A DNA stretch of 15,875 nt from JBHEPS01 sp046261635 (GTDB taxonomy: Bacteria > Acidobacteriota > Thermoanaerobaculia > Gp7-AA8), in the NCBI GenBank assembly GCA_046261635.1, contig JBHEOL010000163.1:1-15875 (forward strand), written 5' to 3'. The position numbers were made by a program, and so were the translations under genes. The notes beneath the pieces are model-generated. The model saw only the letters and a program-made list of their open reading frames with translations. It did no database searches and was not told where the DNA came from. Positions 1-7,352 of this stretch are shown piece by piece. The first letter of the stretch is position 1. The number at the start of each line of letters is the position of its first letter.

Positions 1-399
1 GACCATCACGAGAACTACACGCGATTCCTGGCGCTCGGGCTCCCAGCGAACGCGCCAGCGTTGCGCAGCCGCCTGCCGGAAGGGGAGGTGAAGACCACCG
101 TCCTCTTCCGCCTTCCCGACCGTGCCGGAGCTCTCTTCCGCGCGCTCGCCGTATTCGCCCTCCGCGACATCAACCTCTCGAAGCTCGAGTCACGCCCGAT
201 CGCGGGGAGACCGTGGGAGTACGTCTTCTATGCCGACGTCGCCGGCGGGATGGAGGACGTGCCGCTGGCCAACGCCCTCGGGAATCTCCGCGAGATGTGC
301 GAGACGGTCCAGGTGCTCGGGAGCTATCCGGCGGCCGTTGAAGTCAGAAGTCAGAAGGCAGAAGGCAGAAGGAAAGGCAAAGGTCCCCCGTCATCCTGA
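1..399 (+). CDS. pheA: Prephenate dehydratase, C-terminal part (5' end outside window)
   Basis: Prephenate dehydratase converts prephenate to phenylpyruvate in cytoplasmic phenylalanine synthesis. The reading frame is open from base 1, so only the last 132 residues are visible. The catalytic Thr-Arg-Phe motif of the family is at bases 19-27, inside NYTRFLALG. A regulatory ACT domain follows at about bases 88-330. It carries the two phenylalanine-binding signatures of the family: a GALF version of GALV at bases 127-138, and ESRP at bases 187-198. Feedback inhibition by phenylalanine is therefore likely (inference from the family). The usual ending, LGSYP, is reached near base 330. Everything after about base 340 is a basic tail of some 18 residues encoded by a heptamer repeat and by one arm of an inverted repeat, and the stop codon lies in that arm. 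The family call is firm; whether this is a stand-alone enzyme or a chorismate mutase fusion cannot be seen. Confidence 0.93.
   Translation, partial: DHHENYTRFLALGLPANAPALRSRLPEGEVKTTVLFRLPDRAGALFRALAVFALRDINLSKLESRPIAGRPWEYVFYADVAGGMEDVPLANALGNLREMCETVQVLGSYPAAVEVRSQKAEGRRKGKGPPSS
340..372. repeat. Heptamer tandem repeat inside the pheA 3' end
   Basis: About 4.7 copies of a 7-base unit GAAGKCA run in a row. Units at 340 and 347 read GAAGTCA, units at 354 and 361 read GAAGGCA, and a partial unit follows at 368. The array lies in the last codons of pheA. Because seven is not a multiple of three, each unit is read in a different frame, giving a basic low-complexity tail. Any change in copy number would change the end of the protein. 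Confidence 0.85.
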
Positions 400-428
400 G
401 AGGCTTTCACAGCCTCTCAGGATGACGG
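388..428. repeat. Perfect 18-bp inverted repeat at the pheA stop codon
   Basis: Arm 388-405 is the exact reverse complement of arm 411-428, with a 5-base spacer TTCAC. The TGA stop of pheA (397-399) lies inside the left arm. The RNA would form a long stable hairpin on either strand. No U-tract follows, so it is not a textbook intrinsic terminator, although it may slow polymerase or protect the 3' end of the transcript. It resembles dispersed intergenic repeats; copies elsewhere in the genome cannot be seen from here. Confidence 0.85.
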
Positions 429-478
429 CCCGAAAAACTGACCGACTCTCCTGATCGTAGATTCGGCGCCTTTCCCCC

Positions 479-553
479 GGCCGCGGCTGGAAAGCCGCGG
501 CCACTCAGCGGCTGGAAACCGCCGCTACACTGCGGCTGGAAAGCCGAGGCCAC
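479..553. repeat. Three tandem 22-bp hairpin repeats upstream of dnaE
   Basis: Three near-identical units start at 483, 508 and 532, about 25 bases apart. Each follows the pattern GCGGCTGGAAAGCCG, then a purine/pyrimidine-variable end CGGCCAC or similar. Each folds on itself. Unit 1 has a 10-bp stem (479-488 with 493-502) closed by the tetraloop GGAA. Unit 2 has six pairs, one mismatch, one further pair and a GAAA loop. Unit 3 keeps a 5-bp stem with GGAA. All loops fit the GNRA rule for stable RNA tetraloops. The array fills most of the gap before dnaE. Confidence 0.8.
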
Positions 554-595
554 ATCGGCGGTCCCGATCGGATAAAATGGGACTTCGAGTCCCCG

Positions 596-3500
596 ATGTC
601 CTTCGTCCATCTCCATCTCCACACTCAATACTCCCTTCTCGACGGTGCCAACCGCCCCGCCGAGCTCGCTCAGCGGGTCTCGGAGCTCGGAATGCCGGCC
701 TGCGCGATCACCGACCACGGCAACATGTTCGGCGCGGTCGAGTTCTATGACGCGATGAAGAAGGTCGGCGTGAAGCCGATCATCGGCTGCGAGATGTACA
801 CGGCCCTCGGTTCGCGGCTCGACAAGTCGGGCTCCGGCTCCGAGGACGTCGCGGCAGACGCCGGCGCGAACAATCACCTCATCGTCCTCGCGCAGAACGA
901 GACGGGGTACCTGAACCTGGTCAAGCTCGTCTCCGCCGGGTACACGGAGGGGTTCTACTACAAGCCGCGAATCGACAAGGAGATCCTCAAGGCGCACAGC
1001 GAGGGACTGATCGTCCTGTCGTCGTGCCTCAAGGGCGAAGTCTCGCAGGCTCTCGCCGGCGGAAATTACCAGAAGGCGAAAGAGGCGGCCCTCGCGTACC
1101 GCGAGATCCTCGGACCGGAGAATTTCTTTCTCGAGATCCAGAACCACGGGATTCCCGACCAGGTGAAGATCCTCCAGGAGATGAAGCAGCTCGGCGAGGA
1201 GACGGGGCTGCAGCTGGTCGGAACCAACGACTCTCACTACCTGATGAAGGACGATGCGTTCGCGCATGAGGTCCTTCTCGCGATCGGCACCGGGAAGACG
1301 CTCGACGACGACCGCCGGATGAAGTTCTATTCGGACGACTTCTACGTGAAGAGCCCGGACGAGATGAAGAAGGTGTTCGCCGCCTATCCGGAGGCCGTGG
1401 CGAACACGATGAAGATCGCCGACCGCATCGACCTGAAGCTCGAGCCGAAGGGGCTGCACCTGCCCGAGTTTCCGGTCCCCAAGGAATTCGACATCGCCGG
1501 CTATTTCGAAAAAATCGCCGCGGAAGGGCTGGAGAAGCGGTTCAAGGTGCTGGAGCCCCTCTTCGCCTCGGGGAGAAAGAAGTATCCGAAGGAAGCCTAT
1601 TGGGACCGGTTCCGGAAGGAAGTCGAGATCATCAAGTCGATGGGGTTCCCGGGCTACTTCCTGGTCGTTTGGGACTTCATCAAGTTCGCCAAGGACCACG
1701 GGATCCCGGTCGGCCCGGGACGCGGCTCGGCCGCGGGGTCTCTGGTCGCGTACGCGATGGAGATCACCGACGTCGATCCGCTCGATTACGACCTGCTGTT
1801 CGAGCGGTTCCTCAATCCCGAGCGGATCTCGATGCCCGACATCGACATCGACTTCTGCATGAACAACCGTGGGCGGGTGATCGACTACGTCCGGGCCAAG
1901 TACGGCGCGGAAAATGTCGCCCAGATCATCACGTTCGGAACGATGGCGGCCCGGTCGGTGGTGCGCGATGTCGGCCGCGTACTCGGCCTGCCGTTCGGGT
2001 TCGTCGACAAGATCGCAAAGATGATCCCGACCGACCCCGGCACCACGCTCGCCGAGGCGCGGAAGAGCTCCCCGCAACTCGCCGAGGCGATCCGCAGCGA
2101 CAAGGAAGTGGAGAAGGTCGTCGATCTCGGGTCGCGGCTGGAGGGGCTCTCCCGCCACGCGGGCGTTCACGCGGCGGGCGTCGTCATCACGCCCGAGCCG
2201 GTCGACCACTTCGTTCCTCTGTACCGGACGAACAAGGACGAAATCGTCACGCAATTCGACATGCGCATCGTCGAGAAGATGGGCCTTCTCAAGATGGACT
2301 TCCTCGGCCTGCGCACCCTGACCGTCATCGACACGGCGCTCAGGGCGATCGAGACGAACGAGAAGGAAAAGATCGACATCAGCGCCCTCCCGCTCGACGA
2401 TCCGGAGGTCTTCCGCCTGTTCCAGGAAGGGCGGACCAAGGGCGTGTTCCAGTTCGAGTCGGGCGGGATGGTCGACCTGCTGAGGAAGGCGCGGCCGACC
2501 CGGTTCGAAGATCTCGCTGCGCTCAACGCCCTCTACCGTCCGGGAGCGCTCGACGCCGGAATGGTCGACGAGTACGTCCGCCGGAAGAACGGTCAGTCGA
2601 AGGCCAAGTACGTCGTTCCCGTCATGAAGGACGTCCTGGAAGAGACCTACGGCGTGATCGTCTACCAGGAGCAGGTCATGCAGATCGCCCAGTCGGTCGC
2701 GGCCTACTCCCTCGGAGAGGCGGATCTACTCCGCAAGGCGATGGGAAAGAAGCAGAAGGAGGTCATGGAGGCCGAGCGATCGAAGTTCGTCGAGGGCGCG
2801 ACCGGAAACGGTTACGACGCGAAGAAAGCGAACGAGATCTTCGACTTCATCGAGCCCTTCGCCCGCTACGGCTTCAACAAGTCGCACTCGGTCGCTTACG
2901 CGCTGCTGGCCTACCAGACCGGCTGGCTCAAAGCCCACTACCCGCGCTACTTCATGGCCGCGGTCCTCTCGTCCGAAATGGACAAGACCGACAGCATCGT
3001 GAAGTTCATTCACGAGTGCGAGTCGATGGGGATCAGGCTCCTCCCCCCGGACGTCAACGAGTCGAACTTCTCGTTCACGGTCGTGGGCGACAACGTCCGT
3101 TTCGGCCTCGGTGCCGTCAAGGGAATCGGCGAGGGAGCGATCGAGTCGATCCTCAAAGCGCGGCAGGAGCTCGGCCGCTTCACGGGGCTCGACCAGTTCT
3201 GCGAGCACGTCGACCTCCGCGCCTGCAACAAGAAGGTCCTGGAGGCGCTGATCAAGTCCGGCAGTTTCGACGGCTTCTCCTCGACGCGCAAAGGGCTCTT
3301 CGATCAACTCGAGCCGACGATGGGCTCGGCCCAGAAGAGGAAGGAAGAGAAGGAGATCGGCCAGAACTCGCTCTTCGGCATGCTCGGCGGAGGTGGGGGA
3401 GCGGCGGCTTTGCCGGTGCAGACGTCCGTTACGCCCCCCGCGGCCCCGGCCGAGTGGCCCGAGGAAGAGAAGCTCGCGAACGAGAAGGAGACCCTCGGGT

Positions 3501-4528
3501 TCTACATTACCGGTCATCCGCTCAACAAATACAAAGCCGACCTCGAACGGTTCGCGAGCGCGAACACCTCGACCCTCGCCCGGTTCGTCGACCAGCAGGT
3601 CGAGATCGGCGGCATCGTCGGCCAGATGAAGAAGTCGAAGATCAAGAAAGGGCCGAACGAAGGAAAGTTGATGGCGAAGTTCGTCCTCGAGGACCAGCAC
3701 GGTTCCGTGGACGTGGTCGTCTTCAGCGATCTTTACGCGAAGGTGATGCGCTGGCTCGAGAACGGGGAGGCGGTGCTCCTCTCGGCCATGGTCAAGGACA
3801 CGGGAGGCGTGCCGGCAGGCCGCAGCGCTTCTCTCGCCTCGGCCGAGCAGCATGCTTCCCGGATCACGGACGAGTACGGCGGACATCCCGAGGAGGGGTT
3901 CGAGTCCGCGGCGTGGACCGCGCGGGCGCCCGCGGCCCGGTCCGGTCCCTCGCCCGAGGACGAGAAGCGCGAGGACGAAATGGAGCGGGAGCGGGTCGGC
4001 GTCGACGTCGACAAGTTCAACATCGCCCTGTTCGCGGCCCCCCAGCCGCCGGACGAGGACGAGGAAGAGGACAATGGCGGTGCGGGAGTGCGGCTGGATG
4101 CCGAGCTGAGGGATCCGAAGGCAGCCAGGGGTGCCCGCGAGCATCTGGCGGACGGAGAGGAAGCCGCGGCTGCGCCGACGGCGGCCTTCGCCGAGATGCC
4201 GGTCACTCCCGAGCTGAATGCTCTCGAGATCACACAGCTCGACGGCATTCAGGACCGGCGCGTCAAGGAGATCTGCCTCGAGCTCTCGTACCTGAAGGCG
4301 AGCGAGCAGGCGATCAAGCGGATTCGGGAGATCGTCGAAGAGCATCCGGGTGATATTCCCCTCTCGATCTCGCTCGAGGACGTGCCGGAGGATCTGCGTG
4401 CCGCGAATGGCAACGGCGACGGTGGCCTGAGGCTGCGCCTCAACGCCCACTTCCGGGTCGCCGCGTGTCCCGAGTTGACGGCGAAGGTCGAGCAGCTCGG
4501 CGGGAAGCTGCTTTACAATTTCCGTTAG
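596..4528 (+). CDS. dnaE: DNA polymerase III alpha subunit
   Basis: This is the replicative polymerase catalytic subunit (C-family). The PHP domain is at about residues 3-280, with metal-site residues H7, H9, D40, H41, D212 and H214 present; in lineages such as Thermus, an intact site supports proofreading. The polymerase core has GPGRGSAAGS from residue 373 and the aspartate triad D415, D417 (in MPDIDIDF) and D568 (in KMDFLGL). HAAGVV and FNKSHSVAYA motifs follow. A beta-clamp binding motif QNSLF lies at 923-927. The OB fold is at about 1000-1067 and the typical C-terminal segment with HPGDIP follows. At 1310 residues it is longer than the common 1150-1200, because of an acidic low-complexity insertion at about 1070-1200. 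The ATG at 596 gives the canonical start; the Shine-Dalgarno is weak. A TAAAAT at 573-578 could be a -10 box, but no good -35 is seen. The SDR gene follows 11 bases after the stop. Confidence 0.97.
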   Translation: MSFVHLHLHTQYSLLDGANRPAELAQRVSELGMPACAITDHGNMFGAVEFYDAMKKVGVKPIIGCEMYTALGSRLDKSGSGSEDVAADAGANNHLIVLAQNETGYLNLVKLVSAGYTEGFYYKPRIDKEILKAHSEGLIVLSSCLKGEVSQALAGGNYQKAKEAALAYREILGPENFFLEIQNHGIPDQVKILQEMKQLGEETGLQLVGTNDSHYLMKDDAFAHEVLLAIGTGKTLDDDRRMKFYSDDFYVKSPDEMKKVFAAYPEAVANTMKIADRIDLKLEPKGLHLPEFPVPKEFDIAGYFEKIAAEGLEKRFKVLEPLFASGRKKYPKEAYWDRFRKEVEIIKSMGFPGYFLVVWDFIKFAKDHGIPVGPGRGSAAGSLVAYAMEITDVDPLDYDLLFERFLNPERISMPDIDIDFCMNNRGRVIDYVRAKYGAENVAQIITFGTMAARSVVRDVGRVLGLPFGFVDKIAKMIPTDPGTTLAEARKSSPQLAEAIRSDKEVEKVVDLGSRLEGLSRHAGVHAAGVVITPEPVDHFVPLYRTNKDEIVTQFDMRIVEKMGLLKMDFLGLRTLTVIDTALRAIETNEKEKIDISALPLDDPEVFRLFQEGRTKGVFQFESGGMVDLLRKARPTRFEDLAALNALYRPGALDAGMVDEYVRRKNGQSKAKYVVPVMKDVLEETYGVIVYQEQVMQIAQSVAAYSLGEADLLRKAMGKKQKEVMEAERSKFVEGATGNGYDAKKANEIFDFIEPFARYGFNKSHSVAYALLAYQTGWLKAHYPRYFMAAVLSSEMDKTDSIVKFIHECESMGIRLLPPDVNESNFSFTVVGDNVRFGLGAVKGIGEGAIESILKARQELGRFTGLDQFCEHVDLRACNKKVLEALIKSGSFDGFSSTRKGLFDQLEPTMGSAQKRKEEKEIGQNSLFGMLGGGGGAAALPVQTSVTPPAAPAEWPEEEKLANEKETLGFYITGHPLNKYKADLERFASANTSTLARFVDQQVEIGGIVGQMKKSKIKKGPNEGKLMAKFVLEDQHGSVDVVVFSDLYAKVMRWLENGEAVLLSAMVKDTGGVPAGRSASLASAEQHASRITDEYGGHPEEGFESAAWTARAPAARSGPSPEDEKREDEMERERVGVDVDKFNIALFAAPQPPDEDEEEDNGGAGVRLDAELRDPKAARGAREHLADGEEAAAAPTAAFAEMPVTPELNALEITQLDGIQDRRVKEICLELSYLKASEQAIKRIREIVEEHPGDIPLSISLEDVPEDLRAANGNGDGGLRLRLNAHFRVAACPELTAKVEQLGGKLLYNFR

Positions 4529-4539
4529 AGGAGGAGCGA

Positions 4540-5616
4540 GTGTCGATTCTCGTCACCGGATTTCCAGGGTTTCTCGGGTCGCGGCTTCTCCCGAGGATTG
4601 CGAAGCGCACCGGGGGGCAGATTCTCTGCCTGGTGCAGCCGAAGTTCCGTGCGATCGCCGAGGCGCGGCTCGAGGAGGTGGTGGCCGAGGTTCCGGGGCT
4701 GCGCGAGCGCGTCCGGCTGGTCGACGGCGACATCACGCATCCGCGGCTCGGGCTGGCGAAGGGCGAAGCCTCCGGTTTGCGCGAGATCTTCCATCTCGCA
4801 GCGATCTACGACCTGAACGTTCCGCGCGACACGGCGATGAGAGTGAACGTCGAAGGGACGCGTCGAGTCCTCGAGGTCGCGGCGGCGAATGCCGAGCTGG
4901 TGAGGCTCCAGTATGTCAGCACCTGTTACGTGAGCGGCCGATCGGAGGGAGTCTTCCGGGAGAGCGATCTCGACAAGGGGCAGACGTTCAACAACTACTA
5001 CGAAGAGACGAAGTTCCTCGCCGAGGTCGAGGTGCGGAAGGCGATGGAGGGAGGCGTGCCCGCCACCGTGTACCGCCCCGCGATCGTCGTCGGCGACAGC
5101 GTCACGGGAGAGACCCTGAAATACGACGGGCCGTACTACGCGATCCGATGGGTGGTCCGTCAGCGCGGCATCGCAATCATGCCGATCGTCGGCGATACCG
5201 ACCGCAACGTGCTCAACGTCGTGCCGAGCGACTGGGTCATCGAAGCGATCGACCGGCTCTCCTCGATGGAAGCGTCGGCAGGCGTGACGTACCAGCTGGC
5301 GGATCCCGATCCTCTGACGATCCGGGAGCTGCTCGAGCTGATCGAAAAATCGAGCGGCCGGAAGATCCTCAAAGTCCCGCTTCCGCTCGGCGTGGCCAAA
5401 TTCGCCCTCGATCGCGTTCCCGGCGTCTATTGGCTGATGCAGATCCCGTCCGGCGCGATCGACTATTTCGTCCACCCGACGCGGTATGACACGACGAACA
5501 CGCGGAGGGATCTCGCCGGAGTCGGTCTGGCGGTCCCCCGTTTCGCGGACTACGGACCGCGCCTGGTCGATTACGTGAGGCGCCACCCTGACGTTCCATC
5601 CACGGCGATGGCTTGA
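4540..5616 (+). CDS. Extended short-chain dehydrogenase/reductase, thioester-reductase (fatty acyl-CoA reductase) type
   Basis: The 358-residue protein begins with a Rossmann nucleotide-binding motif TGFPGFLG (G7, G10, G13). It has the catalytic pair Y154 and K158 in YYEETK, preceded by the YVSTCYVSG strand that supplies the active-site Ser/Thr. The pattern resembles NAD_binding_4 proteins (thioester reductase or fatty acyl-CoA reductase), which reduce an activated acyl group to an aldehyde or alcohol. The substrate is not identifiable, and a generic sugar epimerase or steroid-dehydrogenase-like role remains possible. The start is GTG at 4540, chosen because AGGAGG at 4529-4534 lies 5 bases upstream; an earlier ATG at 4465 would overlap dnaE. 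The gene is probably co-transcribed with dnaE. It ends 6 bases from the stop of the convergent aldehyde dehydrogenase, which could act on its product (inference). Confidence 0.85.
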   Translation: MSILVTGFPGFLGSRLLPRIAKRTGGQILCLVQPKFRAIAEARLEEVVAEVPGLRERVRLVDGDITHPRLGLAKGEASGLREIFHLAAIYDLNVPRDTAMRVNVEGTRRVLEVAAANAELVRLQYVSTCYVSGRSEGVFRESDLDKGQTFNNYYEETKFLAEVEVRKAMEGGVPATVYRPAIVVGDSVTGETLKYDGPYYAIRWVVRQRGIAIMPIVGDTDRNVLNVVPSDWVIEAIDRLSSMEASAGVTYQLADPDPLTIRELLELIEKSSGRKILKVPLPLGVAKFALDRVPGVYWLMQIPSGAIDYFVHPTRYDTTNTRRDLAGVGLAVPRFADYGPRLVDYVRRHPDVPSTAMA

Positions 5617-5622
5617 GGCCGG

Positions 5623-7164
5623 TCAGCGGAAGTAGAGCAGCCGGACGGCGCGGATGCCGTTTCGAACGCGGTTCCAGAGGCCCCGGCCGTGGGCGAACGT
5701 GAGATAGCGATCGAGTCCTTCACGCACGCCCGCGGTGTAGGGAAACCACCAGACCTGCCTCCATCGCGGGAAGGGATCCTCGATCACGGCTTTCACGCGG
5801 GTCGATTCGAGAATCCCTTCGATCCCGTGCATCCGCCCGATTCCGCTCGCCTTCACCCCGCCGTGAGGCGCCTCCGCGAGACCCGCCACGACGACGACGT
5901 CGTTGATCATCACCGTTCCGCACTGAAGGTCCCGCGCGAGCTTCCGCGCCCTTCCCATGTCCGCGGTCCAGATGCTGGCGCTGAGTCCGAAGTCACTCTG
6001 GTTCGCGAGACGGACCGCTTCCTCGCCCGACTGCACGCGGACCACCGGGAGGATCGGCCCGAAGGTCTCCTCGCGCAGAGCCCTCGCCTCGGGAGGGAGG
6101 TCGATCAGGAGGGAGGGCGCCATGAATCCCGCCGCCGCAGTGCCGGGGCTCTCGAATGCGACCCGGCCTCCGGAGCCGATCGCGTCGTCGCGGAGCTGTT
6201 CGAGAAGCTCCTTCTGCTGCGGCCGGATGACCGCTCCCATCTCGCGTTCGGCACCGCTCAGCCGGAGATTCCCGATCTGCCTGGCCAGTTCGTCCACCAG
6301 TCCGTCGTGGATCGAGTCGACGGCGAACACCCGCTTCGCCGCCGTGCACGTCTGCCCGGAATTGGAGAAACGTCCCCAGACGATCCCCGCAGCGGTGGTG
6401 GGGATGTCGGCATCCTCGAGCACGATCGCGGGATCGCTTCCTCCGAGCTCCAGGTGGAGCGGAATGAGCCGGCGCCCGCAGGTCTCCGCGACGATCCGGC
6501 CGGTTGCCGCGCTTCCGGTGAAGATCACCTGATCGACGCCCGACTCGATCAGCGACGCGCCCGTCTGTCCATCGCCTGTCACGACACTCAGCAGACCCGG
6601 GGGAAGACCGGCTTCCTCGAAGAGCTCGCCGAGCAGAAGGCCGGTCGCCGGAGTGAACTCGGACGGTTTGAGCACGACGCCGTTCCCTCCCACGAGTGAC
6701 GTGATCATCGGGGAGGCGGCGAGAAGAAGAGGATAGTTCCACGGGGCGATGATCGCGACCACGCCCCACGGCTCGCGGCGGATCTCGATCGTCTTGCGAA
6801 GGGTCGCCACGCTGCGGCTTCGGAATCGAGTCGGACCGAGCACGCGAGGAGCGTGTTTTGCGGCGTGCATCGCCGCGTCCGCGACTCCCGTGATCTCCAG
6901 CATCGCCTCGGGATTCGGCTTCCCCGTCTCGCGCTCGAGAAGCGAAGCGACTTCGGAGCGCCGCCGATAGAGCGCGTCGCGGAACCGGACGATGGCGCGG
7001 GCCCTTTCCTTGAGCGGCAATGACGCCCATCCCGGCTGCGCCGAGCGCGCGGCATCGACGGCGAGGCGGACCTCCTCCGGTGTCGCCGGGGAATGCTCTC
7101 CCCAGACTTCTCCGCTGTTCGGGTCGATCGATTGCACAGGGCGGCGCGTGGCGATGACCGGCAT
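5623..7164 (-). CDS. Aldehyde dehydrogenase (NAD(P)+-dependent)
   Basis: The 513-residue ALDH-superfamily protein oxidises an aldehyde to the carboxylic acid with NAD(P)+. All core motifs are present: APWNYP in the cofactor and oxyanion region, KPSEFTP, FTGSAATG for the nucleotide, general base E239 in LELGGSDP, nucleophile C273 in SGQTCTA, and EETFGPILPV. The 34-residue distance between E239 and C273 is the standard one. After the catalytic domain a tail of about 50 residues is rich in Trp, Arg and Tyr (WWFPY and similar). This could contact membrane or lipid, as in fatty-aldehyde dehydrogenases (inference). The ATG at 7164 is the first start after an in-frame TAG at 7174-7176; no strong Shine-Dalgarno is seen. 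The gene is convergent with the SDR and divergent from the ECF sigma gene. The exact substrate is unknown; succinate-semialdehyde or a long-chain aldehyde are both possible. Confidence 0.93.
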   Translation of the reverse strand: MPVIATRRPVQSIDPNSGEVWGEHSPATPEEVRLAVDAARSAQPGWASLPLKERARAIVRFRDALYRRRSEVASLLERETGKPNPEAMLEITGVADAAMHAAKHAPRVLGPTRFRSRSVATLRKTIEIRREPWGVVAIIAPWNYPLLLAASPMITSLVGGNGVVLKPSEFTPATGLLLGELFEEAGLPPGLLSVVTGDGQTGASLIESGVDQVIFTGSAATGRIVAETCGRRLIPLHLELGGSDPAIVLEDADIPTTAAGIVWGRFSNSGQTCTAAKRVFAVDSIHDGLVDELARQIGNLRLSGAEREMGAVIRPQQKELLEQLRDDAIGSGGRVAFESPGTAAAGFMAPSLLIDLPPEARALREETFGPILPVVRVQSGEEAVRLANQSDFGLSASIWTADMGRARKLARDLQCGTVMINDVVVVAGLAEAPHGGVKASGIGRMHGIEGILESTRVKAVIEDPFPRWRQVWWFPYTAGVREGLDRYLTFAHGRGLWNRVRNGIRAVRLLYFR

Positions 7165-7235
7165 GAGTGGATTCTACTCGCGCGCCGAGTGGAGGGGGGA
7201 ATCGACGGGCCGCCCCCACCGGTCTCGCCCAGTGC

Positions 7236-7252
7236 TGGAACGGGGGGTTCCA
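7236..7252. promoter_or_regulatory. Inverted GGAAC pair in the ALDH/sigma divergent region
   Basis: TGGAAC (7236-7241) and GTTCCA (7247-7252) form a perfect 6-bp inverted repeat around five G residues. It lies between the divergent dehydrogenase and sigma genes. On the minus strand the right arm reads GGAACC, the same hexamer as the ECF-type -35 candidate at 7280. It may be an operator or a second ECF -35 element facing the dehydrogenase, but a convincing -10 for that direction is not seen. Confidence 0.3.
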
Positions 7253-7279
7253 TAATTGGCGCTCGACTCGATCGAATTC

Positions 7280-7306
7280 GGAACCGTAGAATTCCGGCAT
7301 CCCGTT
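7280..7306 (+). promoter_or_regulatory. Candidate ECF-type autoregulatory promoter of the sigma gene
   Basis: GGAACC (7280-7285) is followed after exactly 17 bases by CGTT (7303-7306). This matches the common ECF promoter form GGAAC-N16 to 18-CGTT known from several ECF groups. It sits 46 bases before the ATG of an ECF sigma gene, where autoregulatory promoters are usual. An overlapping TAGAAT (7287-7292) resembles a housekeeping -10 but has no matching -35. Confidence 0.45.
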
Positions 7307-7352
7307 CAGTTCGCTCCAAGGATGGCGCGCGAAGGCCGCGCAGGAGGAGACC

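Noticed and set aside
479..553. CRISPR-like array from evenly spaced repeats
   Set aside because: Units are spaced with almost no spacer (2-3 bases), are only three, and each is a self-contained hairpin; no cas gene is present.
407..2254. Minus-strand open frame of 615 codons opposite dnaE
   Set aside because: It is antisense to well-conserved DnaE, rich in Arg, Asp, Leu and His, and shows no domain. It is the usual shadow in a GC-rich gene.
4465..4539. Longer start for the SDR gene
   Set aside because: It would overlap dnaE by 64 bases and add non-homologous residues, whereas GTG 4540 has a strong Shine-Dalgarno and begins at the Rossmann strand.
7256..7292. Housekeeping promoter TTGGCG ... 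TAGAAT before the sigma gene
   Set aside because: The spacer would be 25 bases, too long for a sigma-70 promoter.
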